DNA of 64,000 nt from Falsochrobactrum shanghaiense (GTDB lineage: Bacteria; Pseudomonadota; Alphaproteobacteria; Rhizobiales; Rhizobiaceae), in assembly GCF_003149535.1 (NCBI RefSeq), contig NZ_QGDB01000002.1:310001-374000 (forward strand), in the 5' to 3' direction. Under the pieces are notes generated by a model. That model did no database searches. It was not told where the DNA came from and saw only the letters and a program-made list of their open reading frames with translations. Shown here piece by piece: positions 54,602 through 63,905 of this stretch. Within the stretch, counting starts at the first letter, position 1, and each line of letters begins with the position of its first letter. The translations under genes and the position numbers were made by a program.

Positions 54602-55473
54602 CCTCTCAGGATTTTTCCCTCAGCCGCCCGCAAGTCTCACGAACGAGAGTTCTCTGGCAGCGTTTCAGCCGCAATCGCGCCGCAGTGCTCGGACTGGCTC
54701 TTTTCATCGCCGTGGTGGCGATCGCACTTCTGGCCGATGTGATTGCGCCCGGCGATCCGCTGCGTCGCGCAGGCGATCCGCTGCTCTGGCCTTTCATCAA
54801 TGCCGCAACACCGCTTGGCACCGACCAGCTTGGCCGCGACATCATGGCGGGTATTTTCCATGGCGCGCGCATCTCGCTGCTGATTGGTGTCGTCGCAACG
54901 CTGATCTCGATCTTTATCGGCATCATAATCGGCGCGCTTGCAGGCTATTATGGCGGTTGGGTCGATGATGTGCTGATGCGCGTGACGGAGGCATTCCAGA
55001 CAGTGCCGAGCTTCGTGCTGCTTCTGGCGCTGGTTGCGATTTTTGGTTCATCGATTGAAAATATCATCATCTGCATAGGCATTGTTTCGTGGACAGCGCC
55101 TGCGCGCATGGTGCGCGCGGAGTTTCTTGCCCTGCGCCAGCGCGAATTCGTCGATGCCGCGCGCAATCTTGGCGTCGGTAATATCTCGATCATCTTTCGT
55201 GAAATCCTGCCCAATGCCCTGCCGCCGGTCATTGTTTTCGCATCGGTCGTCATGGCGACATCCATATTGATGGAAAGCGCGCTGGCCTTTCTGGGGCTTG
55301 GTGATCCCAATTATGCAAGCTGGGGCAATATGATCGGGCAGGGGCGTGCGGTTTTGCGCAGCGACTGGTTTTGCTCCGTCATTCCGGGTATCGCCATTCT
55401 GCTGACGGTGCTGTCTTTCAGCCTGCTTGGTGAAGGACTGAACGACGCGCTTAATCCGAGGCAGAAGAAATGA
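54598..55473 (+). CDS. Peptide ABC transporter permease (DppC type)
   Basis: A 291-residue permease. The N-terminal cytoplasmic segment RVLWQRFSRNRAAVLGLALF is diagnostic for DppC; HPLGTDQLGRD-type sequence appears as TPLGTDQLGRDIMAGIFHGA, and the EAA loop is FVDAARNLGVGNISIIF. It overlaps both neighbours by four bases (ATGA), so DppB-, DppC- and ATPase-type genes are translationally coupled. Confidence 0.93.
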   Translation: MTSQDFSLSRPQVSRTRVLWQRFSRNRAAVLGLALFIAVVAIALLADVIAPGDPLRRAGDPLLWPFINAATPLGTDQLGRDIMAGIFHGARISLLIGVVATLISIFIGIIIGALAGYYGGWVDDVLMRVTEAFQTVPSFVLLLALVAIFGSSIENIIICIGIVSWTAPARMVRAEFLALRQREFVDAARNLGVGNISIIFREILPNALPPVIVFASVVMATSILMESALAFLGLGDPNYASWGNMIGQGRAVLRSDWFCSVIPGIAILLTVLSFSLLGEGLNDALNPRQKK

Positions 55474-57107
55474 CGGCCGCGCCCATTCTCGAAATCAAGA
55501 ACCTGCAAATCGCGCTGCCCGAGGGGGCTGACCGGCCATTCGCCTTGCAGGACCTCACGCTCAGCGTTCATCCGGGCGAGATCGTCTGCCTTGTCGGCGA
55601 AAGCGGCTCGGGCAAGTCGCTTTGCGCCAATGCCATCATGCGTCTGTTGCCGCAGCCGCATGTGCGTGTCACCAGGGGCACCATAGCGCTGGAGGGCACC
55701 GATCTTTATTCGCTTGGCGAAGCGGAAATGAAGAAGCTGCGCGGCGACCGTATCGGCATGATCTTTCAGGAGCCGATGACCGCGCTTAACCCGCAGAAGA
55801 CAGTGGGATGGCAGATCGATGAAGTGCTGCGCCTGCACACGAAGCTTGGCCGCAAGGAGCGTCGTGCGGCGGTTCTCGACATATTGCATGAAGTGAAGAT
55901 ACCCGACCCGGAATCTGCCTATAACGCCTATCCGCACCAGATTTCGGGCGGGCAGCGCCAGCGCGTGATGATCGCCATGGCGCTGATCCTCCAGCCGCGC
56001 CTTATCATCGCCGACGAGCCGACGACAGCGCTCGATGTGACGACACAGGCGCGGATTCTCAAACTGATCCGCGATCTGCAAAAGGAACACCAGACCGGCA
56101 TCTTGTTCATTACCCATGATTTTGGAGTGGTGGCCGAAATTGCCGATCGCGTTGCCGTGCTGCGGCTTGGCGAACTGGTCGAGGAAGGCCCGGCCGAAGA
56201 GGTTCTCAACCGTCCGCAGCATCCCTATACGCAGGCGCTGATCGCTTCTGTTCCCGCACTCGTGCCGCCGCCGCACAAGCCATTTGGCGAAGCGCAGCCC
56301 GTCATTCTCAAGGCGGAGAATTTGCAGAAAACCTTCAAGGCGCGCGGCGGGCTGTTCAGCGGCAAGCGCAGCGCCGTGCCTGCGGTGAAAGACCTGTCGT
56401 TTGAACTGCGTCAGGGCGAAACGCTTGGCGTGGTGGGCGAAAGCGGTTCTGGCAAGACGACTGTTTCGCGCATTGTCACCCGGCTTCTTGAGGCTGATAG
56501 CGGCAAAGTCGAGGTCAATGGTAAGAATTTCCTTGATGCGGGCCCGCGTGAAGTGCGCGCCATGCGCAAGAATATCCAGATGGTCTTTCAGGACCCGATG
56601 GCCTCGCTCAATCCGCGCCGTCGTGTCATCGACCTGATCGCGCAGGGGCCTATCGTGCATGGCATGCCGAAGAAGCAGGCACATGCAAAGGCGCGCGAGT
56701 TGCTGGAACTGGTGGAACTTTCACCTGCCGCCGCAGACCGCTTCCCGCACGAATTTTCCGGCGGTCAGCGACAGCGCATCGGCATTGCCCGCGCCCTTGC
56801 GCTGGAGCCGCGCATCATCGTGGCCGACGAGCCGGTCTCCGCACTTGATGTCTCGGTGCAGGCGCAGGTGCTGCGTCTGCTGGCCGATCTGCGCGAGCGG
56901 CTCAACCTGTCGCTGCTGTTCGTCACGCATGATCTGCGGGTTGCAGCACAGCTTTGCGACCGCATCATCGTCATGTCCAAAGGCGAGATCGCCGAAGCGG
57001 GGCCAACGGCGCAAGTTTTCGCCAATCCGCGCCATGAATATACGCAGCGCCTTCTGGCCTCCATACCGGGCAGGGACTGGACGCCTCCTCATATTGAAAC
57101 CGTGTGA
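55470..57107 (+). CDS. Fused dual-domain peptide ABC ATPase (DppDF type)
   Basis: A 545-residue protein carrying two complete nucleotide-binding domains that are separate genes (dppD, dppF) in E. coli. The first has [27 protein letters not shown] and [15 protein letters not shown]; the second, from about residue 275, has [28 protein letters not shown] and [15 protein letters not shown]. Both halves have intact Walker motifs. It powers the importer of the preceding genes. The next gene starts three bases after its stop. Confidence 0.95.
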   Translation: MTAAPILEIKNLQIALPEGADRPFALQDLTLSVHPGEIVCLVGESGSGKSLCANAIMRLLPQPHVRVTRGTIALEGTDLYSLGEAEMKKLRGDRIGMIFQEPMTALNPQKTVGWQIDEVLRLHTKLGRKERRAAVLDILHEVKIPDPESAYNAYPHQISGGQRQRVMIAMALILQPRLIIADEPTTALDVTTQARILKLIRDLQKEHQTGILFITHDFGVVAEIADRVAVLRLGELVEEGPAEEVLNRPQHPYTQALIASVPALVPPPHKPFGEAQPVILKAENLQKTFKARGGLFSGKRSAVPAVKDLSFELRQGETLGVVGESGSGKTTVSRIVTRLLEADSGKVEVNGKNFLDAGPREVRAMRKNIQMVFQDPMASLNPRRRVIDLIAQGPIVHGMPKKQAHAKARELLELVELSPAAADRFPHEFSGGQRQRIGIARALALEPRIIVADEPVSALDVSVQAQVLRLLADLRERLNLSLLFVTHDLRVAAQLCDRIIVMSKGEIAEAGPTAQVFANPRHEYTQRLLASIPGRDWTPPHIETV

Positions 57108-57110
57108 TCC

Positions 57111-58412
57111 ATGCAGAATGTGAAATTTCCGCCATCCATCTGGGCTGCAACCGCGCCTGAACGCGTACCGGCACCACCACTTACCAATGATACGGAAGCC
57201 GATGTCGCAATCGTTGGCGGCGGCTTCACTGGCCTTTCGGCAGCGCTTCATCTGGCAAAACGCGGTAAGCGCGTGATCCTGCTGGAAGCCAAGGCGGTGG
57301 GCTGGGGTGCGTCGGGGCGCAACAATGGTCAGGTCATTCCGACCATGACCGCAGCCGAGCCGGACGCTATCGCCAGACGTTATGGGGCGGCGGGCGAGCG
57401 TTTCGCCAGACTGATCGGCAGCAGCGCCGATATTCTGTTTTCCATCGTGCGCGAGGAAAATATCAAGGCCGAAGCCGAGCAGAACGGCTGGTTTCAGCCT
57501 GCCCATTCGCCGGGCCGGGTGAAGCTTTCGCAAATGCGCGTCGAGGCATGGAAACGCTTCGGCTTTCCCGCCGAATTTCTTGATCGTGCGGCGACATCGA
57601 AGCTGATCGGCAGCGACTTCTGGTATGGCGGCATGTTCAATCCGACCGGCGGACACATCAATCCGCTGGCGCTGGCGCGCGGTCTTGCGGCGGCTGCCGA
57701 AAGCCATGGCGCGATCATCCATGAGCAAAGTCCCGTCACCTCTTTCCGACAGGAAGGCGATATTTGGGTCGTGCGCACAGAAAAGGCGACGGTTCGCGCC
57801 AAAGGCTTCCTGCTCGCGACCAATGCCTATACGGGCGAATTGCGCGAAGGGCTTGCCCCGCGTCTTGCGCGCACCATCGTGCCGGTTCTTTCATGGCAGA
57901 TGGCGACCGCACCCGTCAGCGACAATCTGCGCGCCACGATCCTGCCCGGCAGGCAGGCGGTATCCGATACACGTGGCGATCTGCGTTTCTTCCGCTATGA
58001 TGCGCGCAACCGGCTGATTACCGGCGGCGTGGTGATGGGCAACTACAATGTTGCCGAACGGGTGAAGCGCAAATCGGCACGCAATATGGCGGAAGCTTTT
58101 CCAGCATTGGGTGAGCCGGAAATCACCCATGTATGGAGCGGCTATATCGGCATGACATGGGATCGCTTTCCGCGCGTCCATCAGCTTGGCTCCAATGGCT
58201 GGGCGTGGATCGGCTGCAATGGGCGCGGCGTGGCGCTCGGCACCGCTCTTGGACGTGAATTCGCGCGCGCACTCGATGGCGAGCCGGTCGCGGAACTGGC
58301 CTTGCCGGTTTCGGAGCCTGCGCCGCTGCCGTTTCACAAGGTCGCGCGGAAGATCGCTCCGTTTTATCTCGCATGGCTTCGGCGAAAAGATCTTACCGAG
58401 CCAAAATTCTAG
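57111..58412 (+). CDS. FAD-dependent amine/amino acid oxidoreductase (PuuB/DadA-like)
   Basis: A 433-residue DAO-family flavoprotein. The FAD-binding segment is ADVAIVGGGFTGLSAALHLA, followed by GWGASGRNNGQVIPTM and, near the C-terminus, HQLGSNGWAWIGCNGRGVAL. It resembles gamma-glutamylputrescine oxidase and D-amino acid dehydrogenases. It is translated three bases after the ATPase, so it acts on what the transporter imports or on a derived amine. Final electron acceptor unknown. Confidence 0.87.
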   Translation: MQNVKFPPSIWAATAPERVPAPPLTNDTEADVAIVGGGFTGLSAALHLAKRGKRVILLEAKAVGWGASGRNNGQVIPTMTAAEPDAIARRYGAAGERFARLIGSSADILFSIVREENIKAEAEQNGWFQPAHSPGRVKLSQMRVEAWKRFGFPAEFLDRAATSKLIGSDFWYGGMFNPTGGHINPLALARGLAAAAESHGAIIHEQSPVTSFRQEGDIWVVRTEKATVRAKGFLLATNAYTGELREGLAPRLARTIVPVLSWQMATAPVSDNLRATILPGRQAVSDTRGDLRFFRYDARNRLITGGVVMGNYNVAERVKRKSARNMAEAFPALGEPEITHVWSGYIGMTWDRFPRVHQLGSNGWAWIGCNGRGVALGTALGREFARALDGEPVAELALPVSEPAPLPFHKVARKIAPFYLAWLRRKDLTEPKF

Positions 58413-58436
58413 CTCAATATGTGAAGGGGCAAGCCG

Positions 58437-58922
58437 ATGAATCAAATGCCAATTCTCGAACGTCGCCGCATCGAGGCGCTGGTTCTCAAGAACGTTTACG
58501 AAGTTATTCGCGAACGCTCCGGCGAGGAAGAAGCGCAAGCTGCAATCGGCGAGGCTGTGAGCCGTTCGGCCATCGAACAGGGCAAGAGCTTTGCTGAAGA
58601 ACTTGGCCGCACACCGACGATACAGGATTTTGCCGACATTCAGCCGCTCTGGACGAAAGAAAATGCGCTGGAAATCGATGTGATTTCGCAGGGCGAAGAT
58701 CATTTCGATTTCAACGTTACGCGTTGCCGCTATTCGGAAATGTATCGCGAGATGGGACTGGGTCATATCGGCCATCTGCTTTCGTGCAATCGCGATGGCG
58801 ATTTCTGCATCGGCTACAATCCGGACATGAAGCTGGAGCGGACGCAGACGATCATGAAGGGCGCAAGCCATTGCGACTTCCGCTATCGTCTCGAAACATC
58901 TGCAAACGAAGAAAGGGCCTGA
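58437..58922 (+). CDS. L-2-amino-thiazoline-4-carboxylate hydrolase family protein
   Basis: A 161-residue protein of the ATC_hydrolase family. The defining C-terminal block is present: NVTRCRYSEMYREMGLGHIG, then LLSCNRDGDFCIGYNPDMKL, ERTQTIMKGASHCDFRYRL, with the paired cysteines conserved. In Pseudomonas, AtcB of this family opens the thiazoline ring of L-ATC to N-carbamoyl-L-cysteine, which an M20 amidohydrolase then hydrolyses. Here the next gene, two bases on, is also an M20 amidohydrolase. The actual substrate may be another cyclic or carbamoylated amino acid. Cytoplasmic, no signal. Confidence 0.82.
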   Translation: MNQMPILERRRIEALVLKNVYEVIRERSGEEEAQAAIGEAVSRSAIEQGKSFAEELGRTPTIQDFADIQPLWTKENALEIDVISQGEDHFDFNVTRCRYSEMYREMGLGHIGHLLSCNRDGDFCIGYNPDMKLERTQTIMKGASHCDFRYRLETSANEERA

Positions 58923-58923
58923 C

Positions 58924-60105
58924 ATGCCGGTTGAAAACTGGACCTCGAACCAGCTCGATGAACTCATCGCATTCCGTCGCGACCTGCATCAGAATCCCGA
59001 ACTTCTTTACGATGTGAACCGTACTGCGGAAAAGGTTGCCGAAGAGCTGCGCGCAGCCGGTGTCGATGAAGTCGTAACAGGCATCGGGCGCACGGGCGTT
59101 GTCGGCGTCATTCGCGGCCAGAGCAACCATTCGGGTCGCGCCATCGGCCTGCGCGCCGATATGGACGCCTTGCCGATCCTTGAGGAAACCGGCGTGGAAT
59201 GGGCGTCGAAAACCCTTGGCAAGATGCATGCCTGCGGCCATGACGGCCACACGACCATGCTTCTGGGGGCTGCGCGCGAACTGGCCAGAAGCCGTGCTTT
59301 CGACGGCACGGTCGTCGTCATTTTCCAACCAGCCGAAGAGGGTGGAGCGGGCGCGAAGGCGATGATCGACGATGGCCTTCTGACCCGCTGGCCTCTCGAT
59401 GAGGTCTATGGCATGCACAATCGTCCCAATCTCCCCGTCGGCCATTTCACCATCAATTCGGGGCCGATCATGGGTTCGGTGGACGTACTGGAAATAAATA
59501 TCGAGGGAATTGGCGGGCATGCGGCCTCGCCGCATCATACGGTCGATCCGATTACCGTTACCGCCGCGCTCATTCAGGCGATCCAGACATTGACGGCGCG
59601 CACCATCGACCCGCTGGATTCGGCAGTGATTTCGATCACCACCATTCACGGCGGCGACGCGTTCAACGTTATTCCGCAGAGTGTCTCGCTGACGGGAACG
59701 GTGCGCACGCTGCGCGAGGAAGTGCGTGACCATATCGAGGAACGGCTGGGACGTGCGGTGCAGGGCATCGCTGATGCCTTTGGCGCCAAGGCAACGCTTG
59801 ATTATCGTCGCAATTATCCTGTCACCGTCAATCATGAGCAGGAAACCGAACTCGCAGCCCTAGCCGCCGAGGCGGTTTCGGGTGCCGAGCGGGTCACGCG
59901 CGACATGCCGGCAACGCTTGGCGGCGAAGATTTCGCCTTCATGCTCAATGAAGTGCCGGGCGCGATGATCAATATCGGCAATGGCCCCAGCGCCAATCTG
60001 CATCACCCCAAATATGACTTTAATGACGATGTCATTGCCTGGGGCTGTTCTTACTGGACGACATTGGTGCGCCAGCGTCTGCCCGCGGTCGCCAAGGCGG
60101 CCTGA
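58924..60105 (+). CDS. M20D amidohydrolase (hippurate/N-acyl amino acid hydrolase type)
   Basis: A 393-residue enzyme. Metal ligands lie in LGKMHACGHDGHTTMLLGAA (Cys and two His), with QPAEEGGAGAKAMIDDG, a His in AASPHHTVDPITV and the C-terminal LGGEDFAFMLNEVPGA. It belongs to the AbgB/hippuricase/IAA-amino acid hydrolase group, which cleaves N-acyl bonds. In this operon it would act after the ring-opening hydrolase. It is the last gene, followed by a strong terminator. Confidence 0.92.
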   Translation: MPVENWTSNQLDELIAFRRDLHQNPELLYDVNRTAEKVAEELRAAGVDEVVTGIGRTGVVGVIRGQSNHSGRAIGLRADMDALPILEETGVEWASKTLGKMHACGHDGHTTMLLGAARELARSRAFDGTVVVIFQPAEEGGAGAKAMIDDGLLTRWPLDEVYGMHNRPNLPVGHFTINSGPIMGSVDVLEINIEGIGGHAASPHHTVDPITVTAALIQAIQTLTARTIDPLDSAVISITTIHGGDAFNVIPQSVSLTGTVRTLREEVRDHIEERLGRAVQGIADAFGAKATLDYRRNYPVTVNHEQETELAALAAEAVSGAERVTRDMPATLGGEDFAFMLNEVPGAMINIGNGPSANLHHPKYDFNDDVIAWGCSYWTTLVRQRLPAVAKAA

Positions 60106-60126
60106 ATTCAATCTCTTTAACCAAGA

Positions 60127-60157
60127 AAAACGCCGCATCCAATCGATGCGGCGTTTT
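60127..60157. terminator. Bidirectional terminator between M20D and phytase-like genes
   Basis: AAAACGCCGCATC (60127-60139), loop CAATC, GATGCGGCGTTTT (60145-60157); a perfect 13-base stem with A and T flanks works for both convergent genes. Confidence 0.93.
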
Positions 60158-60178
60158 GCTTGCGATTTGTTCTGCTGA

Positions 60179-62371
60179 TTAGCCGTCGATCTTTCCGATG
60201 GTGAAGAACTGCGTTTCACCGTTGCTGTCATCCACGCCGTCATTATCGGTGACGACATAGGCATCGCCGGATTTGGTGATCGCAAAGCCTTCAAGCTTGT
60301 CGGGAACAAAGCCGTTGAGCTTCTTGAGGTCGGGGATGAAATCACGCACCAGGGTCTTTGTGAGCACTGGCAATTTTTCACCCAGTTCCACAGGCTTGAG
60401 ATCGGCAAGCGCGACCTTGTAGAGACGCTTGTTCACCGCTTCCGAACCAATCAGATTGTCGCGCTCGACGATATAGAGATTGCCGTCATGAGCGGTGACT
60501 TCCGACAGGCCGACCCAGCCCTTTTCTTTCACATCGAGCGGATAGGCGACGGCCTTCCAGCTCTTGTCCTTGATGTTATAGGCAAGAAGCTTGACCTGCC
60601 CCTTTTCATCATCGGCCCATTCGCGCTGGATAACCATCCACAAGACGGCGTCGTCGCCTTCACCAACACGCGTGATGCCTTCGAGGCCGAAGCGCGTCTG
60701 GTGCTTGAGCAGGTCGTTTGGAAGCGCGATTTCCTTCTTGATGACACCCTTCTCGTCCACATTGAGGATCGCATGCGGAACCAGCTTGGCCTGATCGCCT
60801 TCATTGGCGAGCCAGAAGCCGCCTTCGCCGTCGGTGGTAATGCCTTCAAGGTCGATTTTCTGTGCCGCATCCTTGCCGCGCTTGACGACGAGCGCCGAGG
60901 TGATTTTTGCAGGCGTCTGGTTGGCATCGATCGTGTAGATCGACGGCGCGGCATAATAAGCGGAGTCGGATACGGCGTAGAAAATGCCATCCTTGCTTTC
61001 ATCCGCTACCAAACCGGAAAGCGCACCCCAGCCAATCGGCGTACCGTCTTCGGTGAGTTCGGAGATGATTTGCGGATATTGCGCAGGCTGGTCCTGCAAT
61101 TCGAAGATCATGACATGGGAGCGTGCGCCGCCGTCTTCGCCAAGGTCGGTTTCATTGGCGGTGACGAAGAGATTGCGCTGCGGGATGGCGAGCAGTCCTT
61201 CAGGACCGATTCCCGAAGGCAGCAATTGAAGCAGTTCAGGCTCTGCGCCGCTATCCTTGTAAACGCCGACCATCGAACCGCGTTCGCTGGCGACGAAAAT
61301 ATAATTGGTGTCACCGAATTTGCCGACTTCCGCGCCTTCAGGCTCGATGCCCTTCTTGTTGCGCTTGTCGGGATAATGGCCTGCCGCAGCAATCTTGTGT
61401 TCCAGCGTCGCGCCCGATTCATAAAGCAGTTCGCCACTCTTGGAGAAGATCGAGAAGCCGCGCGAGCCGCCCTTGTAGTCGCCTTCATTGGCAATCAGGA
61501 TGCGATCATTATCGATCCATTTTACCGTATCGGGCTCACGTGCAACGCCCTTCATCTCGCCGCTAAAGCTGATCTGGCCGTCTTTTTTGGTATCGATCTT
61601 TTCGAGATCCACCGACCCGGCGGAGAAATGCGAAGTGACCTTGCCCGTCGCGGCATCGATGATTGCAATATGGTTGTTTTCCTGAAGAGTGACTGCAATC
61701 TCGTTGTTATCGTTGAAGGAAACGAATTCCGGTTCCGGATCTTCAGGCCCAACTTCGGCAATGCCGGTGAGATCGACCGTCTTCATCGATGCGCAATCGA
61801 GATTGCCATCCTTCAATTCAAAAACCTTGAGATTTCCGGCCGGCAATTGCGGCAGCTCGCCGTCATTCAAATCTTCATCGCGTTCGTTCTCGATAGCGAC
61901 GGCCAGAAACTTGTGGTCATTCGATATGGCGACCGAATCCGGCTGTCCGCCCAGATCGCAGCTGGCTTCGACTTTTCTGGAAGCCACATCGATAATATCA
62001 AGCCGGCCCGATGGGTTCGTGTAGCTTTCCGATGTGTTGACGCCCGCATAAACGCGCGTGCCGGATACGGCAACGGATGTCGGCTCGCCATCCACCTTGA
62101 GGATGCCGCCAGCCTTCGGCGCCTTTGGATCGGTAATGTCGACAAAGCCGATCGCGCCATAAGGACTGTCGGAATAAATCAGCGTATTGCCATCTTCCGT
62201 GACGGTAATGATTTCAGATGAAGTGGCTTTGGACTTGTCTGCATCCGCAGGCAGGTTATCCACCACCGGAAAAGAGGCAATGCGATTAAATACCGGCTCA
62301 GCCGATGCGGAAAAGGCAACGGACGCAGAAAGCGCTGTCAGCATTGCAAGTGTAATCGAACGTGTTTTCAT
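60179..62371 (-). CDS. Secreted beta-propeller protein, esterase-like phytase family
   Basis: A 730-residue exported protein. The signal peptide is MKTRSITLAMLTALSASVAF with cleavage after SASA (about residue 24). Residues 40-400 form propeller-like repeats (GFVDITDPKAPKAGGILKV, SVAISNDHKFLAVAIENERD) and the C-terminal 300 residues match the esterase-like activity of phytase family (LEGITTDGEGGFWLANEGDQ, KLEGFAITKSGDAYVVTDND, ending GETQFFTIGKIDG). It is likely a periplasmic phosphohydrolase or esterase. A three-repeat Pho box lies 65 bases upstream, which suits phosphate scavenging. No gene partners. Confidence 0.82.
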   Translation of the reverse strand: MKTRSITLAMLTALSASVAFSASAEPVFNRIASFPVVDNLPADADKSKATSSEIITVTEDGNTLIYSDSPYGAIGFVDITDPKAPKAGGILKVDGEPTSVAVSGTRVYAGVNTSESYTNPSGRLDIIDVASRKVEASCDLGGQPDSVAISNDHKFLAVAIENERDEDLNDGELPQLPAGNLKVFELKDGNLDCASMKTVDLTGIAEVGPEDPEPEFVSFNDNNEIAVTLQENNHIAIIDAATGKVTSHFSAGSVDLEKIDTKKDGQISFSGEMKGVAREPDTVKWIDNDRILIANEGDYKGGSRGFSIFSKSGELLYESGATLEHKIAAAGHYPDKRNKKGIEPEGAEVGKFGDTNYIFVASERGSMVGVYKDSGAEPELLQLLPSGIGPEGLLAIPQRNLFVTANETDLGEDGGARSHVMIFELQDQPAQYPQIISELTEDGTPIGWGALSGLVADESKDGIFYAVSDSAYYAAPSIYTIDANQTPAKITSALVVKRGKDAAQKIDLEGITTDGEGGFWLANEGDQAKLVPHAILNVDEKGVIKKEIALPNDLLKHQTRFGLEGITRVGEGDDAVLWMVIQREWADDEKGQVKLLAYNIKDKSWKAVAYPLDVKEKGWVGLSEVTAHDGNLYIVERDNLIGSEAVNKRLYKVALADLKPVELGEKLPVLTKTLVRDFIPDLKKLNGFVPDKLEGFAITKSGDAYVVTDNDGVDDSNGETQFFTIGKIDG

Positions 62372-62435
62372 CGGAAATCCCCGGCTCCATTCATTTAAAC
62401 CGGGGTGAGCTTTGACGAGCGATCATTGCAATGCG

Positions 62436-62464
62436 ATGACACTTATATGAAGAGACGATGACAG
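62436..62464 (-). promoter_or_regulatory. Pho box (three 11-bp-spaced repeats) upstream of the phytase-like gene
   Basis: On the minus strand CTGTCAT (62464-62458), TCTTCAT (62453-62447) and GTGTCAT (62442-62436) recur at exactly 11-base steps. The PhoB consensus is CTGTCAT with 4-base spacers; the matches are 7, 4 and 6 of 7. It lies 65-93 bases before the start codon. Confidence 0.7.
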
Positions 62465-62471
62465 AAGTGGC

Positions 62472-62505
62472 GCAGGCAGCATCCACCTGTCCGGATGCTG
62501 CCTGC
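62472..62505 (-). terminator. Hairpin after rpsU
   Basis: GCAGGCAGCATCC (62472-62484) and GGATGCTGCCTGC (62493-62505) are perfect 13-base complements with an 8-base loop, ten bases after the rpsU stop. No T tract follows on either strand, so termination efficiency is doubtful. Confidence 0.6.
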
Positions 62506-62514
62506 TGCGCCTTA

Positions 62515-62808
62515 TCAGGCAGCGCTGGAAGAAGACGATGAAGGTGAGGGATTGGCGGCAGCGCGATTGGGCCGTGCCGCCAGAGGCTTCCGTTTGGGGC
62601 GCGGCAGCAGGCCCTCTCTCTGGGCCTTCTTTTTCGCTTCCTTGCGGGCGCGGCGGATGGCTTCATCTTTTTCGCGCGCTCGACGTTCTGAAGGCTTTTC
62701 GTAAGCGCGGCGCGCTTTCATTTCGCGAAAGACACCTTCGCGCTGCAACTTTTTTTTGAGCGCCCTGAGCGCCTGATCAACGTTGTTATCGCGTACAATG
62801 ACTTGCAA
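62515..62808 (-). CDS. rpsU: 30S ribosomal protein S21, extended C-terminus
   Basis: A 97-residue S21. The N-terminal domain [20 protein letters not shown] with [20 protein letters not shown] is canonical. The usual length is about 71-78 residues; here a basic linker rich in Lys and Arg is followed by a tail ending [13 protein letters not shown]21 helps mRNA binding on the small subunit, and such extensions are typical of alphaproteobacteria. Confidence 0.93.
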   Translation of the reverse strand: MQVIVRDNNVDQALRALKKKLQREGVFREMKARRAYEKPSERRAREKDEAIRRARKEAKKKAQREGLLPRPKRKPLAARPNRAAANPSPSSSSSSAA

Positions 62809-62992
62809 GTGGTCTCCTTTCGCAGCAAGGGGCTGCTAAATCGTGGGTGATGAAAAATCCTCGTGAGTGGGCGATGGGGGCGGCAAATGATAAATGGTGC
62901 GTCTGAACGGCATGAAAACGTGTTCAAACCCAGTATCGCCGGAGCTTTGGCCCGAGTTCTGACAGCAATATCAGCCGTCACTTCGCCAGATA

Positions 62993-63202
62993 TTATTTAC
63001 GAGGTGCGGCAAGCAGCTCATCCAGACGCTGTTGCTCCAGTCGCGCTTCTCTCAGGCGACGGGTCTTCGCGTCGATGGCCTTCCTCTCGCCAAGCAGAAT
63101 GGCTCTGGCAATGCGGTCTGTTTGCGCGCTTTTGGATTCGGTCCGCGTGGGCGGCTTGTTAAAGGAAGCATTCTTGTTCAAGCTGACGCTTTGTTCTTGC
63201 AT
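62993..63202 (-). CDS. Small basic protein of unknown function
   Basis: A 69-residue very basic protein: MQEQSVSLNKNASFNKPPTR, TESKSAQTDRIARAILLGER, KAIDAKTRRLREARLEQQRL, ending DELLAAPRK. No known domain; the C-terminal half should be one long helix. AAGGAG eight bases before ATG 63202 supports the start. It follows cspA on the same strand but a strong terminator separates them. Similar short proteins near cold-shock genes occur in Rhizobiales by my recollection only. Confidence 0.55.
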   Translation of the reverse strand: MQEQSVSLNKNASFNKPPTRTESKSAQTDRIARAILLGERKAIDAKTRRLREARLEQQRLDELLAAPRK

Positions 63203-63256
63203 GAAGCATTCTCCTTGCTTGGTAATCTCCGTTGTGAGGGGTTGAAATCAAATGTT

Positions 63257-63283
63257 TAAAAAAGGTCGGGTTTCCCCGACCTT
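63257..63283 (-). terminator. Rho-independent terminator after cspA
   Basis: On the minus strand AAGGTCGGG (63283-63275), loop GAAA, CCCGACCTT (63270-63262), followed by TTTTAAAC. The GNRA-type loop and U tract are typical. It begins 72 bases after the cspA stop. Confidence 0.92.
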
Positions 63284-63354
63284 CCGATCGCCTCAACAAT
63301 CAATGCCAGTACATCCGTGGTCAAAGATCGGAGACAATATTTAAAAAGCGCTTG

Positions 63355-63564
63355 TTAAAGAGCTTGCAGGTTCTCTGCTGCGATCTTGCCCGAGCGGCGA
63401 TCCGTAACAGCTTCGAAGCTTACTTTCTGGCCTTCATGCAGGCTGGAAAGCCCTGAACGCTCTACTGCCGAAATATGTACGAATACATCCTGCGCACCAT
63501 CGTCAGGCTGAATGAAGCCGAAACCCTTGGTGGTGTTGAAAAACTTGACTGTACCATTTGCCAT
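63355..63564 (-). CDS. cspA: Cold-shock protein (CspA family)
   Basis: A 69-residue single cold-shock domain: [20 protein letters not shown] carries RNP1 (KGFGFIQP) and [13 protein letters not shown] carries RNP2. It binds single-stranded nucleic acid as an RNA chaperone. The 340 bases upstream are non-coding and AT-rich, as expected for a long regulated leader. Confidence 0.95.
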   Translation of the reverse strand: MANGTVKFFNTTKGFGFIQPDDGAQDVFVHISAVERSGLSSLHEGQKVSFEAVTDRRSGKIAAENLQAL

Positions 63565-63905
63565 ATTGAATTCCTTTCAATTCTCATGGTCTTTATCTAG
63601 TGAACTTGCGCTCACTGCCGAGTGTACGAGATTGAAAGAAAGAAATTGAGCGGCTATGGCCCAGATGCATTCGAAAACAATATCGATACGTTCAATATAG
63701 GGCGTGCGATTTATCTTTACAAGCCCGGACGGGGATTTAATTTTTATTAAAGTATAGAATATTTCTATTTAGGTGAATGTGAATATATCGAGAGATTATA
63801 TGCAGCAATAATAAGCACCGAAAGGAAAAAAGAAAGATTGTGCATGGTTGGAATAGTTCACCGGTCAGGCTGGCTTCCGGGCGGTGAGACGATTTGGCTG
63901 AAGCT
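63565..63905. promoter_or_regulatory. Leader/promoter region of cspA
   Basis: 341 bases with no gene seen. Read on the minus strand it runs from an AT-rich stretch (around 63740-63840) to CTCAATTTCTTTCTTTCAATC and then the AAGGAATTCAATATG start region. Long untranslated leaders with temperature-dependent folding are common for cspA. Its left part may also contain the 3' region of the neighbouring LysR-like gene. No specific promoter is assigned. Confidence 0.4.

Noticed and set aside
60488..62221. 577-codon plus-strand open frame
   Set aside because: Antisense to the phytase-like gene, whose signal peptide, domains and Pho box are convincing; the antisense product shows no motifs.
62391..62666. 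91-codon minus-strand frame overlapping rpsU
   Set aside because: Out of frame with rpsU, covers the hairpin and Pho box and has no motif.
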